A DNA stretch of 38,399 nucleotides. Origin: CAYGAG01 sp964347765. GTDB taxonomy: Archaea > Thermoproteota > Bathyarchaeia > Bathyarchaeales > Bathycorpusculaceae. The notes below the pieces were generated by a model. That model was not told the DNA's origin, searched no databases, and worked only from the letters and a program-made list of their open reading frames with translations. Shown one piece after another: positions 9,565 to 17,973 of this stretch. A program made the position numbers and the translations under genes. Position 1 is the first letter of the stretch, and each line of letters begins with the position of its first letter. Location: assembly GCA_964347765.1 (NCBI GenBank), contig CAYGAG010000012.1, forward strand, positions 1-38,399, in the 5' to 3' direction.

Positions 9565-9625
9565 CAGAGACCCTTCGACTTCTATCTCCTTCCCGCGAAA
9601 CGGATCACGGGAATGCGCCCCTAAT

Positions 9626-9635
9626 CTTTATATTA
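9626..9635 (+). promoter_or_regulatory. TATA-like promoter of the prepilin peptidase gene
   Basis: CTTTATATTA lies about 37 bases before the ATG at 9672. This spacing would place the start of transcription about 15 bases upstream of the coding region, typical of short archaeal leaders. Confidence 0.45.
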
Positions 9636-9671
9636 GAACATGCATGATCTGTCAATTCCAGATGTGCGTCT

Positions 9672-10478
9672 ATGCAAACTATGTTTGTCGCAGCAAGAAC
9701 AGCGCTTGCCATGCTCTTCCTGTTCTATGCTTCTTGGTCCGACTTTAAGACTCGAGAAGTGAGCAATGTTGTCTGGATACTCTTCGCGCCGTTGGCTCTT
9801 GCGTTATCGTTCTCTGAAATCTACATCTTCGGGTTCATGAAACTGCCCTTTTATGCTCTATCTGTCGGCTTGACAGCAGCATTTTCCATCATGCTGTTTT
9901 ATGCTGGCGGCTTTGGAGGGGCAGACGCGAAGGCCTTAATGTGCTTGGCACTTGTCCTACCTTTCTATCCGGAACCCATGCAAAAGTACTTTGCTGGTTC
10001 GCTATCCCCAATATCTGAGTATTTCTTTCCGATGACTGTCTTCAGCAACTCCGTCTTGATGGCAGCAGCTTCTTCAATCTACATGATCTTGCGAAACATA
10101 TGGTGGGGACGAAGGGCTGGAGAAAAATTTTTTGAGGGCGGTCAAGAGCACGAAGGGTTTGGAAGCAAGCTGTTGGTCTTAATGACCGGTCAAAAGGTTC
10201 CTCTCGATAGGTTGAAACAGAAATGGCATCTGTATCCCCTAGAAGATGTGGAAGAAATTACCAATGGGTTGAAGAGAAAGCTCTTGGTTCTTCCAAGAGA
10301 TGAAGCAAGAGATGCGATTGTAGAGAGACTGGAGAGTGCTGTGCAAGCCGGCAGGATTCAGAATAGTGTTTGGGCTACGCCGGGTCTGCCCATGCTGATC
10401 TTCATCACAGCAGGCTTAATCACAGCTCTACTTCTTGGAGACATTGTTTGGATAGGAGTTAGTGCCCTGCTGGGATGA
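9672..10478 (+). CDS. Prepilin peptidase, A24 family (FlaK/PibD/EppA type)
   Basis: Membrane aspartyl protease that removes the short basic leader of archaeal pilins and archaellins before filament assembly. The 268-residue product has about six membrane segments. The two catalytic aspartates are D24, in SDFKTREVSN, and D85, in GGADAK. Their 61-residue spacing equals that of D18 and D79 in methanococcal FlaK. A cytoplasmic loop of about 80 residues (about 145-225) separates the last helices and is longer than in minimal family members. It follows the major pilin gene in the same direction and has its own TATA-like box. An ATG at 9681 is an alternative start. Confidence 0.9.
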   Translation: MQTMFVAARTALAMLFLFYASWSDFKTREVSNVVWILFAPLALALSFSEIYIFGFMKLPFYALSVGLTAAFSIMLFYAGGFGGADAKALMCLALVLPFYPEPMQKYFAGSLSPISEYFFPMTVFSNSVLMAAASSIYMILRNIWWGRRAGEKFFEGGQEHEGFGSKLLVLMTGQKVPLDRLKQKWHLYPLEDVEEITNGLKRKLLVLPRDEARDAIVERLESAVQAGRIQNSVWATPGLPMLIFITAGLITALLLGDIVWIGVSALLG

Positions 10479-10524
10479 CCTTCGTCACGTTATGAAAAGA
10501 GTTATCTGAATTCTGTAGCACTCT

Positions 10525-11622
10525 TTGTTAGGTGTAAAGTCTTTGCCAGGTCGCCCTTTACAAGAATTGTGTGATTTTCTTGAGGGAGATGTTGAAAAGT
10601 TTAGCGTTGTAGTTATGCCTGATTTCTTCCTCGACCGCATTGTGAGTCTGGATTGCAGTTCGGAGGCTTTCGCGAATTTGCTTGGGGAAGTGGTGAAACG
10701 CAAGGGCGGGAGCATAGATGGAATTGAGCAGATGGAGCTTAGAGGAGGAAACGCTGTTAACACAGCTTCGGCTTTGGCAGCTTTGGGTGTGGAAGTCACT
10801 CCTATAGTGTGTACAAACCGGCTTGGGTTGGAGTTGATGAAGATTTACCTCAGACCCCATGAAGTTGATTTTTCTCATGTAAAGATCTTTGAGAATGCTT
10901 CAATGACCACCTCTATGGAGTTTGGAACGACAAAAGGTAAGGTCAATGTCATGCTTAGAGATGTAGGGGCGTTGGGTGAATTCGCCTCTAACCATCTGGA
11001 TAATGAGGATCTTAAGGTTATTGAAGATGCTGATTATGTCTGTGTTTTCAACTGGGCTGGCACAAGAAGGTCTGGGACTGACTTGACTGAAACCGTCCTC
11101 CGTCGCGTGAAAGAACGTGGTAGAGGAAAGACTTATATTGACACAGCAGACCCCGCCCCTAACAAGGAGAAGGTTCCTCAGCTTGTTCAGCGTGTTTTGA
11201 AGGGCAGACTTGTAGATATCTTAAGTGTAAACGAGAATGAGGCAGTATGCTATGCATCGCAATTCCATGATGAGATGGAAGGAACCAAGGCGACCTTGAT
11301 TACAAGCGATCTAGCAAAGGAAAACGCGCGAATCTTGGCGTCTAATATCCAGGCAAGAATTGATCTGCATTGTACAGGATTCTCTGGGACCTTTTCAGAG
11401 GATAGTGAGACTGTTGTGTCGACTTTTGATGTTCCAGTTCTGAGAGCAACTGGAGCAGGCGATGCTTGGAATGCAGGAAATATTTTGGCGGACGCGCATG
11501 ATCTACCCGATGAGCATAGGCTCGCATTGGCAAACGCGGTTGCCGCCCATTACATATCCAATCCTGAAGGAGTTCATGCTACGCGTAAACAGCTTGTAAA
11601 CTTCTGCAAGAAGTTTCTGTAG
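10525..11622 (+). CDS. PfkB/ribokinase-family sugar kinase
   Basis: Cytoplasmic kinase of the PfkB family, which phosphorylates a sugar or nucleoside hydroxyl. Motif 1 is seen as RGGNAVNTASALAALG (73-88) and motif 2 as ATGAGDAWN (308-316), with catalytic base D313. Length (365) is normal, but the N-terminal 30 residues precede the usual family start. The substrate cannot be read from sequence. There is no ATG: TTG at 10525 opens the frame, but TTG at 10543 has GGTG eight bases upstream and may be the true start. It sits alone between the pilus genes and the hexosamine genes. Confidence 0.82.
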   Translation: MLGVKSLPGRPLQELCDFLEGDVEKFSVVVMPDFFLDRIVSLDCSSEAFANLLGEVVKRKGGSIDGIEQMELRGGNAVNTASALAALGVEVTPIVCTNRLGLELMKIYLRPHEVDFSHVKIFENASMTTSMEFGTTKGKVNVMLRDVGALGEFASNHLDNEDLKVIEDADYVCVFNWAGTRRSGTDLTETVLRRVKERGRGKTYIDTADPAPNKEKVPQLVQRVLKGRLVDILSVNENEAVCYASQFHDEMEGTKATLITSDLAKENARILASNIQARIDLHCTGFSGTFSEDSETVVSTFDVPVLRATGAGDAWNAGNILADAHDLPDEHRLALANAVAAHYISNPEGVHATRKQLVNFCKKFL

Positions 11623-11688
11623 CACACTTCCGCGCCTTTGCTAGAATGTTTAAATTGGTTATACATTTATGATGTTTTGGGAATCCAT

Positions 11689-13053
11689 ATGGAGTCAGAT
11701 CTCTTTGGCAGTTCGGGGATTCGTGCTGTAGTCAATCTTGACCTGACTCCTGACATAGTCGTGAAGTTAGGTTTGGCCATTGCTACTTCGTCGAGATCGA
11801 GGAGGGCGCTTGTTGGGAGGGACACCCGAGTGTCAGGTCCGCTTATAGAGAGTGCTTTGGTAGCTGCTCTTATGGCTGGCGGTTCGCACGTTGAACGTTT
11901 GGGCGTTGTGCCGACTCCAGTGTTGGCGTATCTGACTGGAATAATGGATGTTGATGTCGGTGTGATGATCACGGCCTCGCATAATCCTCCTCAGTTTAAC
12001 GGTGTAAAAATCTTTAACAATGATGGTGTGGCCTATGGCAGGGAGAGGCAGAAGGAGATTGAGAATATCATCGAAACTGGAGGTTTTCAATTGGCAGATT
12101 GGCGTTCCATTGGGGAAGATTCTGCCTTGAACCATAGTCATCTCTATACGGAGATGATTGAAAGAACCTTAAGACTGTATAAAGAGTGGCGAATCGTCAT
12201 AGATCCCGGTTGTGGGGCTACCTATTCTTTGGCGCCCTCTTTGTTGAAGAATTTAGGGTGCAAAGTTGTCCCGGTCAATGCTCAGCCTGACGGCTTCTTT
12301 CCGAGTAGAAGTATTGAGCCAAATGCGCGGTCTCTGATTTCACTCGGTAAGATTGTTGACGGCTTAGGAGCAGATATCGGGATCGGTTTTGATGGGGATG
12401 GTGATCGAGTAGCCTTTGTGGATAATGAAGGGCGTTTTGTGAATTCCGATCGGGTCCTGGCTGCCTATGCCGGTTATGTCATCAAAGAACGGGGGAGCGG
12501 CGTAGTTGTGACAAATGTGGAGGCTTCAATGTGTGTTGAGAAAGCGGTTGAAGCTGTAGGCGGCAGCGTTGTAAGAACAAAGGTGGGCGATGTGTATATT
12601 ATGGAGACGATGAAGAGCCAAAGTGCAGTCTTTGGTGGCGAACCCTGTGGAGCTTGGATACACCCTCAACGTCATTATTGTCCAGATGGAATTCTCTCCG
12701 CAGCCTTTCTGTTGAAAGCGTTGGAGGATGAGGGTGTAAGTCTGGCAGAGTTTGTTGCTCAAGTACCCGAATATCCTATTCTGAGGGAGAAAGTTGGATG
12801 CGCAAATGAGATTAAACACCGCGTTATGGAGAGGTTTGAGAAAAGTATGAAGGATGTCTTTCCACGTTTCCAACACGTGTCGAAGATTGATGGATATCGC
12901 TTGGAATTGGATGACGGTTGGATATTGGTGCGCCCATCTGGGACTGAACCTCTTATACGGTTAACGGTAGAGGGTGAATCATTTAAAGCAGCAGAGAAGA
13001 TAATGGATAAAGGTTTGACGTCTGTAAGAAGTCTTGTAGAGGAGGTCAAGTAG
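11689..13053 (+). CDS. glmM: Phosphoglucosamine/phosphomannomutase (GlmM-like)
   Basis: Alpha-D-phosphohexomutase, most likely converting glucosamine-6-phosphate to glucosamine-1-phosphate. From ATG 11689 the protein has 454 residues. The phosphoserine loop is TASHNP (95-100, Ser97), the metal loop is DGDGDR (235-240), the sugar-binding loop is GGEPCG (316-321), and the phosphate-binding loop is RPSGTEP near the C-terminus. The longer frame from 11638 adds 17 non-conserved residues and overlaps a TATA-like TTTAAATT at 11648, so 11689 is preferred. The sugar loop has Cys where Ser or His is more usual. The stop overlaps the GTG start of the nucleotidyltransferase gene by one base. Phosphomannomutase activity cannot be excluded. 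Confidence 0.88.
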   Translation: MESDLFGSSGIRAVVNLDLTPDIVVKLGLAIATSSRSRRALVGRDTRVSGPLIESALVAALMAGGSHVERLGVVPTPVLAYLTGIMDVDVGVMITASHNPPQFNGVKIFNNDGVAYGRERQKEIENIIETGGFQLADWRSIGEDSALNHSHLYTEMIERTLRLYKEWRIVIDPGCGATYSLAPSLLKNLGCKVVPVNAQPDGFFPSRSIEPNARSLISLGKIVDGLGADIGIGFDGDGDRVAFVDNEGRFVNSDRVLAAYAGYVIKERGSGVVVTNVEASMCVEKAVEAVGGSVVRTKVGDVYIMETMKSQSAVFGGEPCGAWIHPQRHYCPDGILSAAFLLKALEDEGVSLAEFVAQVPEYPILREKVGCANEIKHRVMERFEKSMKDVFPRFQHVSKIDGYRLELDDGWILVRPSGTEPLIRLTVEGESFKAAEKIMDKGLTSVRSLVEEVK

Positions 13054-14330
13054 TGAAGGGTGTGGTTCTGGCCGCGGGAAAGGGTGAAAGGCTTCAACCT
13101 CTCACATTGACTAGGCCGAAGCATCTAATAAAGATCGGTGGGCAGCCGATTCTGGAGCGCGGGTTGAGAGCCCTCAAGGCTGCTGGTGTGGAAGAGGTTC
13201 TGGTGGTTGTTAATTACAAGGCAGATGCTATTCGTGACTATTTCCATGAGGGAGCGAATATCGGGCTAAAGATCAAATATGTGGAGCAGCAGAAGGTTTT
13301 GGGAACAGGCAACGCCGTGAGCTCTGTTGAATCTTATGTGCAGGATGACTTTCTTCTCGTTTATGGGGATTTACTGTTCATGACGGAAGCCCTGAGGAAG
13401 ATTATAGGTGTGCATGAGAAGGAGAAGCCCCCTGTAACCATCAGTGTGGTTTCCGTTGAAAATCCTGAAGATTATGGAGTAGTAGAGCTGGAAGATGGTG
13501 ACACCGTAAATCGTATTATAGAAAAGCCGGCGTCCGGAAAGGCTTCTTCAAATCTGGCGAATGCAGGATTGTATGTGTTTTCAGCAGAGATCTTTGAGAA
13601 GATAAAGCGTGTCGAGGCTTCAGTCAGAGGCGAGTGGGAGGTAACTGATGCTATTTCGATGTTGGCACAGGAGAGTCAGGTTCTAGCAGTGGAGATTTCA
13701 AAGGAAGACTGGTTTGATATTGGGAGGCCTTGGGATCTACTTGAGGCCAACAGGTGGGTCCTGTCACGGATGAAACATGAGGTGTCAGGTGAAGTGGAAG
13801 CAGGTGCGCGTTTAATAGGTCCTGTTTCAGTTTCGGAAGGCGGACGTGTGCGCTCTGGAGCTTACATTGAGGGACCCGTGTTCATAGGACCTAATAGTGA
13901 TATTGGTCCAAACTGTTTTGTTCGTCCCCACACAAGTATTGGCAATGAAGTGCGAATTGGAAGTTGCTGTGAAGTCAAAAACAGTCTGGTGATGGATAGT
14001 GCGCATGTCGGTCATCTATCCTACATTGGTGACAGCATAATCGGTGAACATTGTAATTTAGGTGCGGGAACGGTGACTGCCAATTTGCGGCTGGATAATG
14101 GTAGCGTGAAGATGCAAATCCGAGATGAAACAGTGGATAGCGGGCGAAGAAAGCTAGGTGTAGTCTTAGGAGATGGTGTGAAGTCTGGGATAAATGCTCT
14201 TTTCATGCCAGGGGTCAAGGTAGGGTGTAATAGTTGGATTGGACCTAACACAGCCGTCCTTCGCGACCTAGAATCTAATACGCTTCTACTCTTGAAGCAA
14301 GAACTTGAACAACGGCAAATCGACTCTTGA
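13053..14330 (+). CDS. Bifunctional sugar-1-phosphate nucleotidylyltransferase/acetyltransferase (GlmU-like)
   Basis: Two-domain enzyme like the archaeal ST0452 type. The N-terminal nucleotidyltransferase has the signature LAAGKGERLQPLT at 6-18, followed by RPKHL. The C-terminal half, from about 245, is a left-handed beta-helix of hexapeptide repeats with the GHLSYIGDS and GAGTVTAN segments of the acetyltransferase. Together these would acetylate glucosamine-1-phosphate and form UDP-GlcNAc (or another NDP-sugar). The length of 425 residues is normal for the archaeal family. Translation is coupled to the GlmM-like gene by a TAGTG overlap, so the two steps are made together. UDP-GlcNAc would feed N-glycan assembly. 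Nucleotide specificity cannot be read from sequence. Confidence 0.88.
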   Translation: MKGVVLAAGKGERLQPLTLTRPKHLIKIGGQPILERGLRALKAAGVEEVLVVVNYKADAIRDYFHEGANIGLKIKYVEQQKVLGTGNAVSSVESYVQDDFLLVYGDLLFMTEALRKIIGVHEKEKPPVTISVVSVENPEDYGVVELEDGDTVNRIIEKPASGKASSNLANAGLYVFSAEIFEKIKRVEASVRGEWEVTDAISMLAQESQVLAVEISKEDWFDIGRPWDLLEANRWVLSRMKHEVSGEVEAGARLIGPVSVSEGGRVRSGAYIEGPVFIGPNSDIGPNCFVRPHTSIGNEVRIGSCCEVKNSLVMDSAHVGHLSYIGDSIIGEHCNLGAGTVTANLRLDNGSVKMQIRDETVDSGRRKLGVVLGDGVKSGINALFMPGVKVGCNSWIGPNTAVLRDLESNTLLLLKQELEQRQIDS

Positions 14331-14372
14331 AACAGCCTAGGTCTTAACCCTTTATTCTTTGTGTAAAAATTC

Positions 14373-14380
14373 TAAATATG
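14373..14380 (+). promoter_or_regulatory. TATA-like promoter of the Lsm gene
   Basis: TAAATATG lies about 40 bases upstream of the chosen TTG start at 14419, predicting transcription from about 14403 and a short leader carrying the ribosome site. Confidence 0.4.
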
Positions 14381-14406
14381 GGTTTGTGTATGTGTAAGAG
14401 TGTAGT

Positions 14407-14411
14407 GGAGG
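14407..14411 (+). promoter_or_regulatory. Ribosome binding site deciding the Lsm gene start
   Basis: GGAGG is only one base from a TTG at 14413 but seven bases from the TTG at 14419. The second spacing is the functional one, so the protein begins M-S-I-A-Q. Confidence 0.7.
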
Positions 14412-14418
14412 TTTGCAT

Positions 14419-14841
14419 TTGTCTATTGCACAGAGGCGGTTCTTCACTGAGGTGGCGGCTTTGGTTGATACCAATGTTGTCGTGTTGACTACTAGCGGGA
14501 AGAGATATAGTGGGACCTTGGTGGGGGTCAATCCGGACAATCTAAGCATGTGTCTGGCCGAGGCGAAGGATGAAGAGGGTAAGGTGTTGCATCGGATATG
14601 CTTGAATGGCACTGTGGTAGCAGAGATTCTGAGTGTAGAGAAACCCTTTGATTTGAGGGCTCTGTCCGAGCGGTTGGAGAAGGTTTTTCCGACGATGGTG
14701 AAACTGTATGACGATAAAGGTTTCATCTGGGTTATGAACAAAGTGAAGGTGACAGAGGATGGTGTGGTAGAGGGTTCTGGTCCTGCGGCAGAGCGTGTGA
14801 AGCGGGTCTATGAACAATTTATCAGTGAGATAAAGGGCTAG
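14419..14841 (+). CDS. Lsm (Sm-like archaeal) protein with C-terminal domain, SmAP3-like
   Basis: RNA-binding Sm-fold protein. Residues 1-75 contain the Sm1/Sm2 pattern (VVVLTTSGKRYSGTLVGVN, then LNGTVVAEI). About 65 further residues form a second domain (FDLRALSERLEK to the end). Ordinary SmAP1/2 proteins are about 75 residues, so the two-domain length of 140 matches the crenarchaeal SmAP3 type. It probably forms a heptameric or larger ring acting in RNA metabolism. The start is TTG 14419, set by the GGAGG at 14407-14411. Its 3' end overlaps the convergent PAC2 gene by four bases. Confidence 0.85.
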   Translation: MSIAQRRFFTEVAALVDTNVVVLTTSGKRYSGTLVGVNPDNLSMCLAEAKDEEGKVLHRICLNGTVVAEILSVEKPFDLRALSERLEKVFPTMVKLYDDKGFIWVMNKVKVTEDGVVEGSGPAAERVKRVYEQFISEIKG

Positions 14842-15593
14842 ACGTACCAGCGGAACTGGGTTCCCTTCTTTTTCTCTTCTTGTTCTACTGAATGACTGAT
14901 AAGGCCGAAGGATTCTAGAATGTTTCTCGTTTCTTCAGTGGCTTTATCGAGATCTGCGAACTTGATTTTAAGCCCTAGGAACTCGGTGAGGGCTTGAAGG
15001 GCTCTTTTAGCAGCTTCAGCGTCGGGGTACCTGCCGGGAGTCTCCACAAGTAGGCTGAAAGCTTTAAGGTTGCGGAGTCGTGCGAGACCTATGGTTATAC
15101 CGGCCAGACCATAGATTTGACCCACCATTATGCGGGCTCTAAGTCTTTTGGCAGTTTCGAGACTTTCTAAGTCTGAAGCGGCGCAGTAGATTTGGGGAGG
15201 GTGTTGGGTTTCTTCTTGTCTATACCCGCCCAGAGTGATTATCCATTCACAGCCCAGTTCTTGAGCTGTATCCAAAACACGTCCACAAAGCTCGTACTGC
15301 CCAAAAGTAGTCAACGCTTGAGTATTTCCATACCAAATGATCAGATTCCTCTCGGTGTCGCGGCTCTTGTAATAGTAGAGCTGATTTATTGGGGAACGAG
15401 TCTTGCCTTTTTCTGCCGTTACAGCCAAATCCTGAAAGGATGAAGAGCTTATTTCAGCAAAAAGCTTGGCATCTAGTTCATGAATTAGATGAAGAGCCGA
15501 AATATTCGCGACAAATCCTATCCCTGGTAGACCCTCGATCAATACAGGATTCTTGATTTTCGGCTTTTCATAGATATTAACAGTGCAAACCAT
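14838..15593 (-). CDS. PAC2-family protein (archaeal proteasome assembly chaperone homologue)
   Basis: 251-residue member of the PAC2/COG2047 family, ATP-grasp-neighbouring proteins related to eukaryotic proteasome assembly chaperone 2. Family features seen are LIEGLPGIGFVANISALHLI near 18-37, the EWIITLGGYR segment around 122, a GLAGI segment around 165, and the ETPGRYPDAEAAKRAL segment around 185-200. The function in archaea is not settled; some homologues bind or assist proteasomes. The gene is divergent from tgtA with a 104-base shared promoter region and convergent with the Lsm gene. Confidence 0.85.
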   Translation of the reverse strand: MVCTVNIYEKPKIKNPVLIEGLPGIGFVANISALHLIHELDAKLFAEISSSSFQDLAVTAEKGKTRSPINQLYYYKSRDTERNLIIWYGNTQALTTFGQYELCGRVLDTAQELGCEWIITLGGYRQEETQHPPQIYCAASDLESLETAKRLRARIMVGQIYGLAGITIGLARLRNLKAFSLLVETPGRYPDAEAAKRALQALTEFLGLKIKFADLDKATEETRNILESFGLISHSVEQEEKKKGTQFRWYV

Positions 15594-15697
15594 GATTCGA
15601 CTTCCCAGTTTTTCGCGGATGAATTCTACGTGTGACGCTCATCTCTTTTCTTTGTTCAGTCAACATTTTTATTCGTTTTTGTTTTTCTTACTTTCAG

Positions 15698-17329
15698 ATG
15701 TGTTTTGAAATCAAGGAAGCAGATTTGCTTGGAAGAATTGGTAGGCTTGAGACCAAAAGCGGTGTTGTTGAGACTCCTCTATTCCTTCCTGTGGTGAATC
15801 CTTCTTCTCAACCCATTCCTCCTAGAAAGATCAGTGATCTCTTTGGCTGTGGAGCTCTGATCACCAACGCGTATATACTGAAGAATCGTTTCCAAGGTAA
15901 ACCGGCAAGGGAAGGTCTGCATGAATTTCTGGATTTTGACGGCGTGATAATGACTGATTCGGGCGCATACCAACTCCTCATCTACGACGACATAGAAGTA
16001 ACCGCGACAGAAATCGTAGAATATCAGGAACAAATAGATACAGACATAGCTACTATCCTCGACTATCCAACAGGCTGGAAAGTCAGCAGAAAGCACGCAG
16101 AAGAGACAGTAAGCACAACCGTAAGAAGAGCTAGGGAATACTCTCAAATCAAGACTCGAGACGACATTCTTTGGGTAGGACCAGTTCAAGGCGGCACGTA
16201 CCTAGACCTTGTCGCCCAATCTGCGCAGGAAATGTCAAGTATTCCCTTTCACATTCACGCCTTAGGCAGTCCTACACAGATAATGCAGCAGTACCAGTAC
16301 GATACCTTGGCTGATATGATACTTACTGCAAAGATGAACCTCCCACTCAACAGACCTCTACATCTTTTCGGGGCCGGTCATCCCCTTACCTTCAGCCTTG
16401 CCGTAGCTTTGGGATGTGACCTATTCGACTCAGCTGCATACGCAATCTATGCTAGAAACCACCGGTACTTGTCGACTCATGGAACCTATAAGCTAGACGA
16501 ACTTGAATACTTCCCATGCCGCTGTCCCAGATGCACCAAAGCCACTCCCCAAAAGATCCATGATCTCTCCCCAGAAGAGAGAGAAATCTTTCTGGCTGAA
16601 CACAACCTTCACACCTGCCAAGTCGAGATCCAGCACATAAAACAAACCATAAAAGAAGGTAGACTATGGGAACACCTCCATCGAAGAGCTCATGGTCACA
16701 CCGCACTTCTCCAAGCCCTGAAAAAACTTAAAAAATACCAAGACTACATCGAGAAACACAGCCCTATAACCAAGAGAGGTGGCATCTTCTACTTCAACTC
16801 TTCAGACTTGGCCCGATCTGAAATTGTCAGGCACAGGGAAAGACTTCGAAGCAGGTATATAGCGCCCAAAGAAGCAACGATCCTTCTTCTTATACCTCAG
16901 ACCAAAACCAGACCCTTCAGCAAATCTCGTGAATTCAAAGCCACGGAAAAGACTCTAAAAATCATATGCAGAAACGACACTCCGCGAATTCACATATGTT
17001 TCTACTCCGCCCCTTTTGGTCTGACCCCTATCGAACTTGACGAGGTCTACCCACTCTCCCAACACGAAACAACTCTCCCTCTAGACGAAGAGACGAGGCA
17101 GTACGTAGCCGCCCAAACCTTGAATTACATCAGGAAGACAAACTACGAAACTGTCATTCTTCTTCACGATCCGGAAATATGGAGCAAAAGTATCTTAACG
17201 GCGTGTGAAAAGGCCTGCGGAGACAAAAGCATCAATTTCCAATACCTCAACATCAAATCAGAGCAGACCAAGACCACTGAAACTAAACTTGGAAAGCTCC
17301 TCCAGACAATCCTGAGCGAGAAACATTGA
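15698..17329 (+). CDS. tgtA: Archaeosine tRNA-guanine transglycosylase
   Basis: Replaces guanine-15 in the D-loop of archaeal tRNAs with preQ0, the first step of archaeosine formation. From ATG 15698 the protein has 543 residues. Visible are MTDSGAYQ with D87, WVGPVQGGTY (159-168), the nucleophile D244 in FDSAAY, and the zinc site C274, C276, C279, H302. D244 and the zinc ligands have the same mutual spacing as in the Pyrococcus enzyme (D249, C279, C281, C284, H307). After the catalytic region come about 190 residues resembling the C1/DUF5591 part, but no recognisable PUA domain at the end. The frame opens 22 codons earlier at 15632; that stretch is hydrophobic and not conserved. The stop overlaps the start of the PHP gene. 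Confidence 0.92.
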   Translation: MCFEIKEADLLGRIGRLETKSGVVETPLFLPVVNPSSQPIPPRKISDLFGCGALITNAYILKNRFQGKPAREGLHEFLDFDGVIMTDSGAYQLLIYDDIEVTATEIVEYQEQIDTDIATILDYPTGWKVSRKHAEETVSTTVRRAREYSQIKTRDDILWVGPVQGGTYLDLVAQSAQEMSSIPFHIHALGSPTQIMQQYQYDTLADMILTAKMNLPLNRPLHLFGAGHPLTFSLAVALGCDLFDSAAYAIYARNHRYLSTHGTYKLDELEYFPCRCPRCTKATPQKIHDLSPEEREIFLAEHNLHTCQVEIQHIKQTIKEGRLWEHLHRRAHGHTALLQALKKLKKYQDYIEKHSPITKRGGIFYFNSSDLARSEIVRHRERLRSRYIAPKEATILLLIPQTKTRPFSKSREFKATEKTLKIICRNDTPRIHICFYSAPFGLTPIELDEVYPLSQHETTLPLDEETRQYVAAQTLNYIRKTNYETVILLHDPEIWSKSILTACEKACGDKSINFQYLNIKSEQTKTTETKLGKLLQTILSEKH

Positions 17330-17931
17330 CCCTAATCGACCTGCACGTCCATACCAACCATTCTCCTGATGCCTTGATCCGCCCCAAAACAATAGTGCAC
17401 CAGTTACACGTCCACCCTACTATCAAAGCTGCCGCTATAACCGACCACAACACTGTCCAAGGCTATCGCCAAGCCCAGAAGCTAGCCAAGCCTTATCCCG
17501 ACATACTTGTAATCCCAGGAGTTGAAATTAGCGCTTCGGGAGGCGACATAATAGTCCTAGGTATCCAAGAATTGCCAACCCAACCTTGGACTGTGCAAAA
17601 CATCATAAATTTCGCAAAAGAAAACGGCGGGATAACGATAGTAGCCCACCCGTACAGAGCGTTCGGGCTGGGTGACAATGCCAGAAACTACGTTTTCGAT
17701 GCTGTCGAAGTGCTGAATGGAGCCTCAGCATCTTGGGTCAACAAGATGGCAGTGAATCTAGCCAGAACCATGGGTCTTCCCGGTGTAGCCGGTAGCGACG
17801 CCCATCACCCTCACGAGCTCTGGACCGTTTACACGGAAGTACAAGCAGACTTGAATGTTCAAGAGGTGTTGAAGGCCATCAAGAAAGGGAGGCTGAAAAT
17901 AGGTTTCCCAGGCCGCGCAATACCTTTTTAA
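17326..17931 (+). CDS. PHP-domain metal-dependent phosphoesterase
   Basis: 201-residue stand-alone PHP protein. Predicted metal ligands are in place: H7 and H9 (DLHVHT), D40 and H41 (TDHN), E67 (PGVEIS), H108 (AHPYR), and D158 and H160 (GSDAH). Such proteins hydrolyse phosphoesters, for example histidinol phosphate or nucleotide 3',5'-phosphates; the substrate here is unknown. It starts at a TTG that overlaps the tgtA stop (TTGA), so it is made from the tgtA message. It is shorter than RNase AM or HisK proteins, and is best called a PHP phosphoesterase. Confidence 0.85.
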   Translation: MTLIDLHVHTNHSPDALIRPKTIVHQLHVHPTIKAAAITDHNTVQGYRQAQKLAKPYPDILVIPGVEISASGGDIIVLGIQELPTQPWTVQNIINFAKENGGITIVAHPYRAFGLGDNARNYVFDAVEVLNGASASWVNKMAVNLARTMGLPGVAGSDAHHPHELWTVYTEVQADLNVQEVLKAIKKGRLKIGFPGRAIPF

Positions 17932-17973
17932 AAGAGCAGAAACCTTCAATACTGAATCAATGGAAGAAAGTGA

